Translations under genes and position numbers: made by a program | Shown here: positions 1-7,812 of the stretch, piece by piece | Position numbering within the stretch: position 1 is the first letter of the stretch | Layout of the letters: every line of letters begins with the position of its first letter | Notes under the pieces: generated by a model | What the model was told of the DNA's origin: nothing | The model's database searches: none | Seen by the model: the letters and a program-made list of their open reading frames with translations, nothing else | From: an uncultured Dehalococcoidia bacterium | Lineage (GTDB): Bacteria; Chloroflexota; Dehalococcoidia; Lucifugimonadales; UBA3495 | DNA length: 64,000 nucleotides | Reading direction: 5' to 3' | NCBI GenBank assembly: GCA_958296385.1 | Contig: OY282494.1 | Span: forward strand, 1,645,537-1,709,536

Positions 1-767
1 CTGACGGCTTCAGAATTGACGGCATCCGGTCTGATGGCAAACTGGTCTCTCGGTATGCGGCGTTCGCAAACCCAGCGTCCGCCGCCGTGCAACCCCGAAA
101 TCCAGTTGCGCTCGTCGGTGAGCATATACTCCCGGTTGGCGGCGATGCCGTCCGTGCCCTCGCCGTCGGGCCAGAGCGTCCGTATCGGCTCCGCTGCGGC
201 ATCATCCGACTCGTACAGGCTGCGGTTGAGCAGGGCGGCCAGGGCGGTATCCCCGTCGGCAAATCCGGCCGCCAGCGGCGTTGACGGCAGGCAGGGTTTG
301 CGTCCGATGAACAGCGGCCGCATCGGTTCGTCCAGCGCAGAGGCCAGCTCGTCCAGCGTCGGCGATTCATCATCCGGCAGCAGCCGCAGGGCAACGGTGA
401 CGCGCATATCGGCGTAGTAATCGCGGTAGCGCAGGTGCGGCGCGTGGTAGGTATTCGCCCCGCCGTGCCGTCCTTCGGGCGCGCCGCGCGTCGTCCAGCC
501 CCGGTCGTTGGCCGCCAGTTGAGCCGTCTGAAAGTCGGTCATCCGCACGTCGCCGGCCGGTTCCCGGTCGATGCGGGCGGCGAACACCAGCCGGTCTTGC
601 AGCTGCTGGTGTCGTTGCCGCTCGATGCGCCGCCAGCCCAGGGCGTTGGCGAACAGGCCGGTGAGCATTGACGCCGCCGGAAAGGGGCGGATGACGCCCA
701 GGTTGTCGATGGTTTCGCCGCCGAAAGCCAGCAGCGGCGCCTCCAAATTGAGGATGAGATGGCGCAT
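1..767 (-). CDS. cas5e: Cascade subunit Cas5e (CasD), C-terminus cut by window edge
   Basis: Cas5e binds the 5' handle of the crRNA in the type I-E Cascade complex. The protein starts MRHLILNLEAPLLAFGGETI and continues with an IRPFPAASMLTGLFANALGW segment. This beta-strand followed by a Pro-x-x-S-x-LTGL helix is typical of the Cas5 RAMP fold. The ATG at 767 lies 2 bp after the cas7e stop, which indicates translational coupling. About 255 codons are visible without a stop, already at or above the usual Cas5e length, so little is missing. The gene order identifies the family even though no catalytic residue exists to check. Cas6e, Cas1 and Cas2 would be expected further left, outside the window. 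Confidence 0.9.
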   Translation of the reverse strand, partial: MRHLILNLEAPLLAFGGETIDNLGVIRPFPAASMLTGLFANALGWRRIERQRHQQLQDRLVFAARIDREPAGDVRMTDFQTAQLAANDRGWTTRGAPEGRHGGANTYHAPHLRYRDYYADMRVTVALRLLPDDESPTLDELASALDEPMRPLFIGRKPCLPSTPLAAGFADGDTALAALLNRSLYESDDAAAEPIRTLWPDGEGTDGIAANREYMLTDERNWISGLHGGGRWVCERRIPRDQFAIRPDAVNSEAV

Positions 768-769
768 GG

Positions 770-1951
770 CTACACCGCCTGGCCGCCGCCAACCACGCCG
801 GCCGCCCAGGACGCCAAATCGTCCAGGCAGACGCGTTCCGATTGGGGAATGTCGCAGTCCTCAATCGCCGCAAACCGGCGGACGCCGTGCGCGCCGTAGC
901 ACGCATCCAGCTTGGCCAGATGGCCGGACAGCGCATCGGTAGCAGCGTCAACCTGCGGCGCAATCCGGGGACGAAAAGCGTTGGCCAGACTGCGCGGCTG
1001 CCGAGAACCGGCCTCCACCAGCATCAGGTCGGCGCAAGCGTAAGGCGCAGTAGAACCCAGCTTGGCCCCCGGCGACACGGTAGCAATCAGATGCAGCAAA
1101 TTGTGAATAACCTGCCCCGCCAACCCCCGGTCAGCAGTTTCCCAATCAACAGCCGCACAACCCTCCAGGTTAGAAACCAGCCCCGGCACGTCCACCACCA
1201 CATAGCCGTAAAACAGGCCGGCCGTCAGCTCCATATCGCCGATGTGAGCGGCGCCGGCGTCCTCATCGGCGCCTTGCAAGTCGTCCACCACGGAGAAATA
1301 ATCGCTTTCGCTTTCCTCCCGATGCACCGTAAAAGCGTGGGCCACGTGGATGGCGGCGTCAATGTTGGCGCCAGGGTCGGAAGTAACCATCCGCCCGAAC
1401 AGCGCACCCTCGAGGCCGCCGGGGAGGGCCGCCTGTGTCCGAAAGGCGCTGAAATTACTGCCCTCGCCGCGCCGGGCGTTGAACAACTCCATAGCGGCGG
1501 CACCGGCGGCGTCCGCATCGTCATCGCCGGGGTGCTCATCGCAGATGGCTTGGGCTTTCGCTTGCAGGTACTCCACTTCGGGCAAGCCAAGCAGCAAAGG
1601 CTGCCGCCCCCTTTCGCTCTCCCCGCTGCCGCCGTACACGCCGATATTGAACGACTTGGTGACTGCATCGATTACCTTTTCCGATATGACGCCGGCTTCC
1701 CGCAGCGGGGCCATTACCCGACGCTCCACCACGTTGCGCGAACGGATTGCCCCCTCCGCGCGCGCGATGTTATGCAGCGCGAATTCGTCCTGGGCAACGC
1801 GCCAGTGCCGCTTGAGGCACTGCGACGAGATACGGGTACGCACCGCACCACCAAACTGCATCCGCTTGGCAAGGCCGGAATCATCCCGGTTCAGCAGCGC
1901 CGCCGGGTAGGAATGCAAAGTGTGAACTTGCAAAAATCGTGGGGTTGTCAT
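770..1951 (-). CDS. cas7e: Cascade backbone subunit Cas7e (CasC/Cse4)
   Basis: Cas7e forms the six-subunit backbone that coats the crRNA spacer in type I-E Cascade. The 393-residue protein begins MTTPRFLQVHTLHSYPAALL, followed by NRDDSGLAKRMQFGGAVRTR and ISSQCLKRHWR. These are the family hallmarks: N-terminal strand, NRDD, and the RxSSQ-x-KR motif. An in-frame TTG lies 36 bp further upstream, but the ATG at 1951 was chosen because a GGGAGAT Shine-Dalgarno precedes it and it matches the conserved family start. The start is 22 bp downstream of the cse2 stop, so both sit in one operon. Length is slightly above the E. coli protein (about 363). Confidence 0.96.
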   Translation of the reverse strand: MTTPRFLQVHTLHSYPAALLNRDDSGLAKRMQFGGAVRTRISSQCLKRHWRVAQDEFALHNIARAEGAIRSRNVVERRVMAPLREAGVISEKVIDAVTKSFNIGVYGGSGESERGRQPLLLGLPEVEYLQAKAQAICDEHPGDDDADAAGAAAMELFNARRGEGSNFSAFRTQAALPGGLEGALFGRMVTSDPGANIDAAIHVAHAFTVHREESESDYFSVVDDLQGADEDAGAAHIGDMELTAGLFYGYVVVDVPGLVSNLEGCAAVDWETADRGLAGQVIHNLLHLIATVSPGAKLGSTAPYACADLMLVEAGSRQPRSLANAFRPRIAPQVDAATDALSGHLAKLDACYGAHGVRRFAAIEDCDIPQSERVCLDDLASWAAGVVGGGQAV

Positions 1952-1973
1952 AGCGGTATCTCCCTGAACCTGA

Positions 1974-2600
1974 TTAGCTGTTTGCATTGTCGGATTGCAC
2001 GGTCGCCCGCCGTTTGGCCTGGTAGTAATCGCGGGCCAGGCGGCGGCGGGATGCTTCGGCGGCGTCTTCGTTGTAGTCGGCGTTGCGGATAAAGTTCGCC
2101 ATTTCCCACCAGTTGAAAGTAACGCCGGCGGAGGCCGCCATCCGAAACATCCGCGCCAGCAGGACGCGCAGCATATCCTCCCGCGCGTTGAGCAGGCGGT
2201 TGAACCGCATTTCGCTGTAAAACCCCGTTTGACTGGCGCTTTCGCCGCCCAGATACAGCGCGCGTCCTACGGGCGTCCCCTGGCTATGCGCCGACCGGCT
2301 GGACAAGTCGCCGCCGCCGGTGCGGGTCATCAGGGCGATGCCGTGCAGAATCAGCGCCCACTTTCGTTCTACGGCGCGGTTGGAATTGTCCAGCAAATCC
2401 CGGCTGGCCAGCAGACGCCAGAGGACGGCCGGGGCGTCGGTGTCCGGGTCGATACGGCGCAACTCGGCCAAATCGCCGCGCTGGAAATGTTCCTGTGCCA
2501 TCTCCCATGCGAAGTAGCCGGCGTGGTCGCCCCAGGTCAGGGGGCGGTCTGGCGCCGTTGCCGTTTCCGGGGCAGCAGTGGTGGGCGCGCTAGTCATCAT
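1974..2600 (-). CDS. cse2: Cascade small subunit Cse2 (CasB)
   Basis: Cse2 is the dimeric small subunit that stabilises the displaced DNA strand in type I-E Cascade. The protein of about 208 residues is alpha-helical. It carries the family features ALWRLLASRD-like (here APAVLWRLLASRD), an RKWALILHGIALM helix, and SEMRFNRLLNAREDMLRVLL near the C-terminus, where conserved Arg residues contact DNA. The tandem ATG ATG at 2600/2597 follows AAGGAG on the coding strand, which decides this start over a longer frame that would extend deep into cse1. The start overlaps the cse1 stop by 11 bp. The first 35 or so residues are Thr/Pro/Ala-rich and longer than in E. coli Cse2. Confidence 0.93.
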   Translation of the reverse strand: MMTSAPTTAAPETATAPDRPLTWGDHAGYFAWEMAQEHFQRGDLAELRRIDPDTDAPAVLWRLLASRDLLDNSNRAVERKWALILHGIALMTRTGGGDLSSRSAHSQGTPVGRALYLGGESASQTGFYSEMRFNRLLNAREDMLRVLLARMFRMAASAGVTFNWWEMANFIRNADYNEDAAEASRRRLARDYYQAKRRATVQSDNANS

Positions 2601-4137
2601 CAGCTCCTTGCGGCGCGAACACGTCCGCCAGCCGGCCGTCATTCCGGATGCGTCCCTCAAACAGCCCCCGGGCATTGGCGCGGGCCTCGTAACGCAACAT
2701 CGCCGGGCAGGGCAGCGAGTCGGTAGCATCGTCGAGGATGCGGCGCGCTTTAGGCAGCAGGAAATCCCGCCGCCAGTCGTTGCGGATACTGTCCTGCATT
2801 GCCCGGTCATCTTGCCCCAATTCGAATTGCAGGTCGTCGAAAAAGTGCGTGTCAACGATTTCGTTCAGCTGGTTCACCCAAGGACTAGCAGTCTGCAAAC
2901 AGTCAGGGCTGATGTTGCCGGAATCGCCCCGTGCTGCAAACGTAGCGATGGAACGGCGAAGGATGTTCTGGACGGCATTAACATCATAGACACGCTCTTT
3001 GGCTATAAAACCCAGTTCTTGAATCCGGATTGCACCAGCCCTCAGCGGAATGACGCGCTCGTGGTAACCTTCGGTTTTCCCTTGCCCTCTCACCATAGCA
3101 CGGGCCACCAGTTGCATTGGCTTTGATAGCCGCCTTTCGTCCGGGGTAAGTTCCATTAAAGGCGGCCACCTGAATTCGCTCGTGTCCAAATAGGTCGTAA
3201 TTCGCCGGTAGGTAAAACCGCCGCGAGACAAGCTAAGCGCCTTGTCACCTTTTTTCTTGTCCCGCAGGTCGATAGGCGTCCAGGGATCATCAGTGATGCC
3301 GTTGCTGGTTTTGGCGTTGACGCGGGCCGCTTTGGAGCTGGTTCGGATTGCGTACAGTCGCCCGTCCTGGGCGGAGCGCATACGGACGCGCCGGCACACT
3401 TCAATATACAGCGGCGCCAGACGGTTCAGCGTCAGCGCTTCGGCGCCCGTACCGTCCCAGGGCAGCGTCCAAAGCAGGGTATGTCCGCTGTTGGACAGCA
3501 GCGATGAATGATGCTCCAGCAGGGCGACAATATCGCGGCGCACGTGCGCGCCGGGGCGCGTGGAGGGCGTCAACGAGAACGCCGGCCGGCTGCCCAACCC
3601 GCCGTTCATGCGGGATATGCCGTAATTGCCGGCGCCGCCGAAACCCTCCATAGTCTGCAAACTGACCAGCGCAAAAAGCCAGTCGTCTGCGCTGGCATCC
3701 GCAATCACCGCCGATTTGAGGTCGTGATTCTTGGAAGTGACCAGCATATCCAAGTCATCCGGCGTAGCGACCGTATTCTTATACTCGGGCAACTTGCCGG
3801 CAGATTGGGCCGGCGGCTGCATAAAGGCCGGCTTGGTGATGTCGTCAACCACCAGCTGCCAGGGTTCGTCATCGGCCCAATCCGGCGTCAACCCCCGTAT
3901 CAGATTGGCCCAAGCGCCGGCATCGTCGGGAGGAGCGCTCGCGCCGTCCCGGTGCATCGCCATCGCCCCCAACTGCACCAGAAAAGCGTGCCAGGAATGA
4001 CGCGGGTAAGGGCGCAACCCCGGAAAAGCGGTCACGTCATCCGCCATCAGCGCAGCGTACACCTCCGGCAGCGACGCCATGATGACGCCTTTCCCGGTGT
4101 GTACTCGGATGACGGGTTCGGTTAGGATATTGAGCAT
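2590..4137 (-). CDS. cse1: Cascade large subunit Cse1 (CasA/Cas8e)
   Basis: Cse1 recognises the PAM and recruits Cas3 in type I-E interference. The 515-residue protein starts MLNILTEPVIRVHTGKGV. It carries the N-terminal family block LPEVYAALMADDVTAFPGLR then YPRHSWHAFLVQLGAMA, and a central FGGAGNYGISRMNGGLGSRP segment matching the Cse1 loop region. The ATG at 4137 has AAAGGAG 10 nt upstream and aligns with the usual family start, so the extra 13 codons of the open frame are left out. A promoter (TTGACA, 17 bp, TAGAAA) lies 42-70 bp upstream, so cse1 probably starts its own transcript separate from cas3. See the mini-CRISPR entry for a possible regulator of this promoter. Confidence 0.95.
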   Translation of the reverse strand: MLNILTEPVIRVHTGKGVIMASLPEVYAALMADDVTAFPGLRPYPRHSWHAFLVQLGAMAMHRDGASAPPDDAGAWANLIRGLTPDWADDEPWQLVVDDITKPAFMQPPAQSAGKLPEYKNTVATPDDLDMLVTSKNHDLKSAVIADASADDWLFALVSLQTMEGFGGAGNYGISRMNGGLGSRPAFSLTPSTRPGAHVRRDIVALLEHHSSLLSNSGHTLLWTLPWDGTGAEALTLNRLAPLYIEVCRRVRMRSAQDGRLYAIRTSSKAARVNAKTSNGITDDPWTPIDLRDKKKGDKALSLSRGGFTYRRITTYLDTSEFRWPPLMELTPDERRLSKPMQLVARAMVRGQGKTEGYHERVIPLRAGAIRIQELGFIAKERVYDVNAVQNILRRSIATFAARGDSGNISPDCLQTASPWVNQLNEIVDTHFFDDLQFELGQDDRAMQDSIRNDWRRDFLLPKARRILDDATDSLPCPAMLRYEARANARGLFEGRIRNDGRLADVFAPQGADDD

Positions 4138-4178
4138 GGATCGAGCGCTCCTTTCTAGTAAATTTGAGCGGCACATAC

Positions 4179-4207
4179 TTTCTACACTACGCGCTACCCG
4201 CTGTCAA
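4179..4207 (-). promoter_or_regulatory. Predicted promoter of the cse1-cse2-cas7-cas5 operon
   Basis: On the minus strand, TTGACA (4202-4207) is a perfect -35 box. It is followed after exactly 17 bp by TAGAAA (4179-4184), which matches 4 of 6 -10 positions. The expected start of transcription is near 4172, about 35 nt before the cse1 ATG. The 8-mer TAGTAAAT at 4156-4163, just past the predicted start site, equals the first 8 nt of the pseudo-spacer at 4566-4573. Confidence 0.6.
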
Positions 4208-4477
4208 CCCCCGATCCGTCCTAACTATAGGCAGTATGGATCGCAGACCCAGCCGCTCGGCGTTCCAGGATGGCTATGCACACCGCATAGATGGTATCGG
4301 CAGACAGCACAAAAATATCTCCAGGGCCGCGAGCAGTACTCGCAAGACGACGATGACGATTGGGCGGGGTTGGTAGGAAATGATATAATGGCCATTGAAA
4401 TCTCCCGATAGTGCGGTGTCCAGCCGACTTGTAGGTGGTTTCGCGCCCTCGCCGGGGAATCAGCCTGGCGGGGGCTA

Positions 4478-4506
4478 TTGTCGGTAGCCTATCAAAGCGG
4501 TATAAT
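4478..4506 (+). promoter_or_regulatory. Predicted promoter of the degenerate mini-CRISPR RNA
   Basis: TTGTCG (4478-4483) and a perfect TATAAT (4501-4506) are separated by 17 bp on the plus strand, giving a start near 4513, about 25 nt before the first pseudo-repeat. A minus-strand pair TTGACT (4509-4514), 17 bp, TAGGCT (4486-4491) overlaps it and could be a second, weaker promoter towards cse1. Confidence 0.5.
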
Positions 4507-4512
4507 AAAGTC

Positions 4513-4642
4513 AAGCGATTGGGATATACTAATTATCGTTGCCCCGGCTTATCGGGGATAGACCCTAGTAAATCCCCATCGCTGGCGATTCCCCCGCAAA
4601 CGCGGGGACAGTGACCCGGATGCCGGCCAATCGGCATCCGGG
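4513..4642 (+). ncRNA. Candidate crRNA-like regulatory RNA (degenerate I-E mini-CRISPR)
   Basis: The first pseudo-repeat (4538-4565) has the type I-E layout: GTT, a CCCCG/CGGGG stem with a 6-nt loop, then ATAGACCC. That tail is 8 nt long and differs from the E. coli handle ATAAACCG at two positions. A 21-nt pseudo-spacer follows (4566-4586), then a second pseudo-repeat (about 4587-4617) with a 6-bp CCCCGC/GCGGGG stem, then an 11-bp hairpin (4615-4642). The spacer's first 8 nt, TAGTAAAT, occur at 4156-4163 beside the cse1 promoter, and the preceding C also matches. Architecture and register resemble CreA/CreR-type RNAs, which are crRNA-like guides that repress host promoters through partial seed pairing. 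The true repeat of this strain is not in the window, so repeat identity is judged only from the general I-E consensus. Function is inferred. Confidence 0.45.
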
Positions 4643-4748
4643 CAATTATTAGCCCGGCTACATCCGTCGGTAGGCGTTGCCTGACCTGTTGGGGAGTGCG
4701 CTCCGGCTCTCTGACCGCGCTGCCTTTAATCCGAACCGAGTAGCTCAT
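4533..4748 (-). pseudogene. Truncated RelE/ParE-like toxin remnant
   Basis: The frame opens MSYSVRIKGSAVREPERTPQ and continues QVRQRL. That resembles the first two secondary-structure elements of RelE/ParE toxins (M-S-Y-x-x-x-I-K-x-S-A-x-R-E-L-x-x-x-P). After about 28 residues all similarity ends, and the remaining 43 codons read across the hairpin and pseudo-repeats of the opposite strand. The catalytic C-terminal half of the family (GxxRxRxGxYRxxY) is absent. The ATG overlaps the end of the antitoxin gene by 23 bp, the normal layout of a toxin-antitoxin pair. I read it as a dead toxin whose 3' part was deleted or replaced. A new short protein is possible but unsupported. Confidence 0.6.
4615..4642. 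terminator. Strong hairpin after the mini-CRISPR
   Basis: CCCGGATGCCG at 4615-4625 pairs perfectly with CGGCATCCGGG at 4632-4642 around a 6-nt loop. On the plus strand CAATTATT follows, so it could end the mini-CRISPR transcript. There is no clean T-run, and it could equally stop the antitoxin transcript coming from the other side. Confidence 0.4.
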
Positions 4749-4947
4749 TCCGAACCGCGTTCCAGTCCAGAACCGGATCAGAGGGGTCTTGCAGACGCTC
4801 CACCGCTACCGTGTGGTCGTCGTATTCCTCTAGATATTGCTCCAACGCCTGGCGAATCAAGTCGGTGCGATGGCGATGCTCAGAAGCCGCCGCCGCGTCC
4901 AAAGACGCCGCCAGTTCGTCCGGCACCAGTACGGTGATTTGGGCCAT
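4726..4947 (-). CDS. Ribbon-helix-helix antitoxin-like protein
   Basis: This small 73-residue protein begins MAQITVLVPDELAASLDAAA, followed by HRTDLIRQALEQYLEEYDD. That is a beta strand and two helices of the RHH (CopG/MetJ/RelB-like) DNA-binding fold. The acidic C-terminal tail (DPSDPVLDWNAVRNELLGSD) would wrap the partner toxin. ATG 4947 has AGGGAGAT upstream. A promoter TTGACT, 17 bp, TACAGT lies at 5004-5032, so it may autoregulate. Its toxin partner directly downstream is truncated, making it an orphan antitoxin. It sits inside the cas operon between cas3 and cse1, where it could also act as a local repressor; that role is speculation. Confidence 0.8.
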   Translation of the reverse strand: MAQITVLVPDELAASLDAAAASEHRHRTDLIRQALEQYLEEYDDHTVAVERLQDPSDPVLDWNAVRNELLGSD

Positions 4948-5003
4948 TTGACATCTCCCTAACGGCATTTGCATACCGGCGGTTGCATCCGCTAACTGCA
5001 ATT

Positions 5004-5032
5004 ACTGTAAGCCTGACGACATCGCCAGTCAA
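5004..5032 (-). promoter_or_regulatory. Predicted promoter of the RHH antitoxin gene
   Basis: Minus-strand TTGACT (5027-5032), a 17-bp spacer and TACAGT (5004-5009) lie between the cas3 stop and the antitoxin start. The -35 matches 5 of 6 and the -10 4 of 6 consensus positions. Confidence 0.45.
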
Positions 5033-5052
5033 CCGTTCCAACCTGCTCTTGC

Positions 5053-7731
5053 CTACGCCTGTTGCAAGCCCAGGCAATCATACCGGAACCGTCGGTTGCA
5101 GATGGCGAACTCAAAGCCGCCGTCGCACTCCTCCGGCGTTACCGGCGCCTCGGGTGCAGTCGCGCCTCTCAACCAGCGCAGGGGCATTGCGATACCGGCA
5201 ATCGGCGCGCCGTCAAACGGGCTGGCCGGCGGCGGTTTAAAGGCGATTTCAACGCGCTCGTCGCCCAGGCGGGTGCGGATGTTTTCGTCGTTACCGGCGA
5301 AAATTATCAACCTGTTTTCATGGTCGGGATAGAACCTCTTGCCGAACTGGATAACGACACCCTCGGCGTGCTGCGCGTCGGAATAATTGATGCCTTGAGA
5401 GCTGTTCGCGTGTTCTATCCAAGCATCGCCGTATTCCGGGTCACCGCCTACGGACTCCGCAATCATGTCCAATGCCTCAAGATGCGTAGCCCCCTCCACC
5501 AGCTGCCGGTTCATCGCCGGTATGCTCCATTGCGGGTGTTCGTCAATCAGCCGCCGCGTGGCCTCCAGGATGTGCAGGCTGGGGTACACGTGGCCATGAG
5601 GGCCCAGCCCGTTGGCGGGCCGGCCGCCGGTTTTCAGCAGCGGCGCCAGGTTGCCGTCCGGCGGCGTTAGCACGATGCAGGTTGGCTGGCGGTAGCCCGG
5701 CGGACGGCTGGCATCGTGCTGGCGGTGGCGGTGCAGGCGGCCGATGCGTTGCAGCAGCACGTCGGCCGGGCAGAGGTCGGTAATCAGCAAGTCGGCGTCG
5801 ATGTCCAGCGACTGCTCCAATGTTTGCGTGCCTACCACGATGACGCCGCCGTCCGGACGCTTGCCATCCTTGCCCAGCAGCGTCTCAACCTTATTATCCA
5901 GCCGGCGGCGGTCGCCGGGCGCAAACCGCCCGTGATGCAGCGTCGGCATATTCTTGACGGCGAACAGCAGCCCGGCATCCGCATCGCCGGCCAGCTCCGC
6001 CACTTCCTGCTGCGTGTTGACGGCGTGGCCGACGGTGTTGCGGACTACCAGCACTTTGGCCCCGGCGCGGGCGGCGTCCAGGGCGCGGCGGGCCACTCCG
6101 GGAAAGTCGCGCATCTGCGGCGTTGCGCTGATTTGCACCGTCTTGTCCTGCCCGTTCTCGCCGGCGCCGGCCACTCCCGAGGCCGTGCTGACGGCAGGGT
6201 AAGCGGTGAGGATGGCGTCGTCCAGCGTTGCGGGGTTGTCGCGGTCCGGCCCCAGCCACCGCTCCCGCGCCGCCGCGCCCAGCGTGGCCGACATCAGCAG
6301 CGCGTGGCCGCCGGCGCCGGTGTGCGCCGCCAGCAGCCGCTGCAAAACCACGCCCATGTACACGTCCGAGGCGTGCACCTCGTCCACCACCAGCAGGTTG
6401 CGCGCCAGGCTGGACGTGCGCAGGTGCGCGTTTTTGACCTGCAACGCCCCCAGCAGCGCCTGGTCAACGGTGCCGACGGCGATTTGCGCCGCCAGAAAAC
6501 GCTTGGGACTTTCCGACGCCCAGGGCTTATCGCCGACGTCGTGATAGTCGGGGCCGGGCGGGTATTCGGGAATGGCCACGGCAGCGGACGCCGGGTTGTC
6601 GTCCTGATAGCCGGGGACGGCCAGCACTACGGGCGGGCGGCATCCGTCGGGAAACAGCCGGCGGATGAACTGCGCAACCCGCCCGTGAATCTGCACGGCG
6701 GCGGCGCGGGTGGGCAGGGCAAAGTACATCCCGTCCACCAGCCCGGCGGCGTACATCCGGGCAAACCGCCACAGCGCCGCCTCCGTTTTGCCGGAGCCGG
6801 TTTCCGACTCGATGATGACCACCGGCGCCGCCAGCGGCGTATCCTGCGCCGCCTGCTGGATGGCGTTGGGACTGGCAAAGTCAAACAGATTGCCCACGTC
6901 GGGAACGCCAGCGCCGGCGAAAGCCGCCCGCTGCGCCGCCAGATTCAGGCCAACTGCGTTGACGGCAGCTTGCGCTGATTCCCGCGCCCGGACGATATAG
7001 CCCTCATCCGGCGTGTCATCATAGCCGAACCACCTTTCGTTAGACCCAATCCAGTCGGCCAAGTTGCACAGCCCCAGAAAATGATGCTGGAACTCCGGCG
7101 CCGACGGCAGCGGCAACCCGCCCGCTGCAAAAGCCGCCGGAAACCACTCCCGTAGCCGCCGCCCCATACCGGCCACAAACTCCTGCGGATTCAGCTCGCC
7201 GTAAGGACGCCAGATTGCGGTATGCTTGCCAACCCTGGAATTATCCAACTGCAACGGCCGCCCGTGATGGGAAAGCGTGGCCAGCAGCAGCCCGCACACC
7301 GTCTCCCCGTCGCGGTCGTCCCACGCCAGAAAATCATCATCCCACCCCAAAGCGTCAAAGAACCAGCCGGCCGTTTCGTAATCAGCATCGGTAAGCACCG
7401 GCATCAGATGGTCGGTATGGCCGGCGCGCATCCGCCGCTGGCCGGGTGGCAGGTCGTCAGCCGTCCAGATAATGGTCTGAAATCCGACGTTCACCTTGCC
7501 GATGTCGTGCAGGGCGGCGAACACGCACAGGCGGGCCGCCGTGGCGTCATCCAGCGCATCCCGCCCGCCGGAACGGGCCAGCCGCTGACGGATGGTGGGC
7601 TGGCCCAGCAGCGCCTCAAAGCAGGCGCCCACGTCGGCTAGATGGTGATCGAGGAGATGGATGCGCGCCGGTTCAGTACGGTCGGATTTCGCCCAGAACC
7701 GGCGGGTGTAGGTGTTAGCGTTGTTCCGCAT
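5053..7731 (-). CDS. cas3: CRISPR-associated nuclease-helicase Cas3
   Basis: Cas3 is recruited by Cascade to nick, unwind and degrade target DNA. The 892-residue protein has an N-terminal HD nuclease domain, with His residues near 25-30, HDIGK at about 75-79, and a TLSHHGRP motif. An SF2 helicase follows: Walker A ETGSGKTEAALW near residue 310, DEVH near 450, SATLG, and a C-terminal helicase block with GTQTLEQSLDIDAD and LLQRIGRLHRH. All catalytic motifs look intact. ATG 7731 is preferred over the upstream TTG because GGAG lies 7 nt before it. It follows the giant gene's stop by 81 bp on the same strand. The antitoxin gene and the separate cse1 promoter split it from the Cascade genes. Confidence 0.96.
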   Translation of the reverse strand: MRNNANTYTRRFWAKSDRTEPARIHLLDHHLADVGACFEALLGQPTIRQRLARSGGRDALDDATAARLCVFAALHDIGKVNVGFQTIIWTADDLPPGQRRMRAGHTDHLMPVLTDADYETAGWFFDALGWDDDFLAWDDRDGETVCGLLLATLSHHGRPLQLDNSRVGKHTAIWRPYGELNPQEFVAGMGRRLREWFPAAFAAGGLPLPSAPEFQHHFLGLCNLADWIGSNERWFGYDDTPDEGYIVRARESAQAAVNAVGLNLAAQRAAFAGAGVPDVGNLFDFASPNAIQQAAQDTPLAAPVVIIESETGSGKTEAALWRFARMYAAGLVDGMYFALPTRAAAVQIHGRVAQFIRRLFPDGCRPPVVLAVPGYQDDNPASAAVAIPEYPPGPDYHDVGDKPWASESPKRFLAAQIAVGTVDQALLGALQVKNAHLRTSSLARNLLVVDEVHASDVYMGVVLQRLLAAHTGAGGHALLMSATLGAAARERWLGPDRDNPATLDDAILTAYPAVSTASGVAGAGENGQDKTVQISATPQMRDFPGVARRALDAARAGAKVLVVRNTVGHAVNTQQEVAELAGDADAGLLFAVKNMPTLHHGRFAPGDRRRLDNKVETLLGKDGKRPDGGVIVVGTQTLEQSLDIDADLLITDLCPADVLLQRIGRLHRHRQHDASRPPGYRQPTCIVLTPPDGNLAPLLKTGGRPANGLGPHGHVYPSLHILEATRRLIDEHPQWSIPAMNRQLVEGATHLEALDMIAESVGGDPEYGDAWIEHANSSQGINYSDAQHAEGVVIQFGKRFYPDHENRLIIFAGNDENIRTRLGDERVEIAFKPPPASPFDGAPIAGIAMPLRWLRGATAPEAPVTPEECDGGFEFAICNRRFRYDCLGLQQA

Positions 7732-7812
7732 CTGACGCTCCAAAATCGGTACGAGGCCGGGAGTTTGCCCCTATGCGGATTATGCGCCAAATTGACGCGG
7801 TTGGCCGCAGAT

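Noticed and set aside
4440..4475. Third CRISPR-repeat-like hairpin (CCCTCGCC / GGCGGGGG)
   Set aside because: It needs a wobble pair, has a 13-nt loop and lacks the 8-nt handle; kept out of the mini-array call.
4221..4514. Minus-strand open frame of 97 codons upstream of cse1
   Set aside because: TTG start, no ribosome site, no family resemblance, Arg-rich composition, and it spans the predicted promoters.
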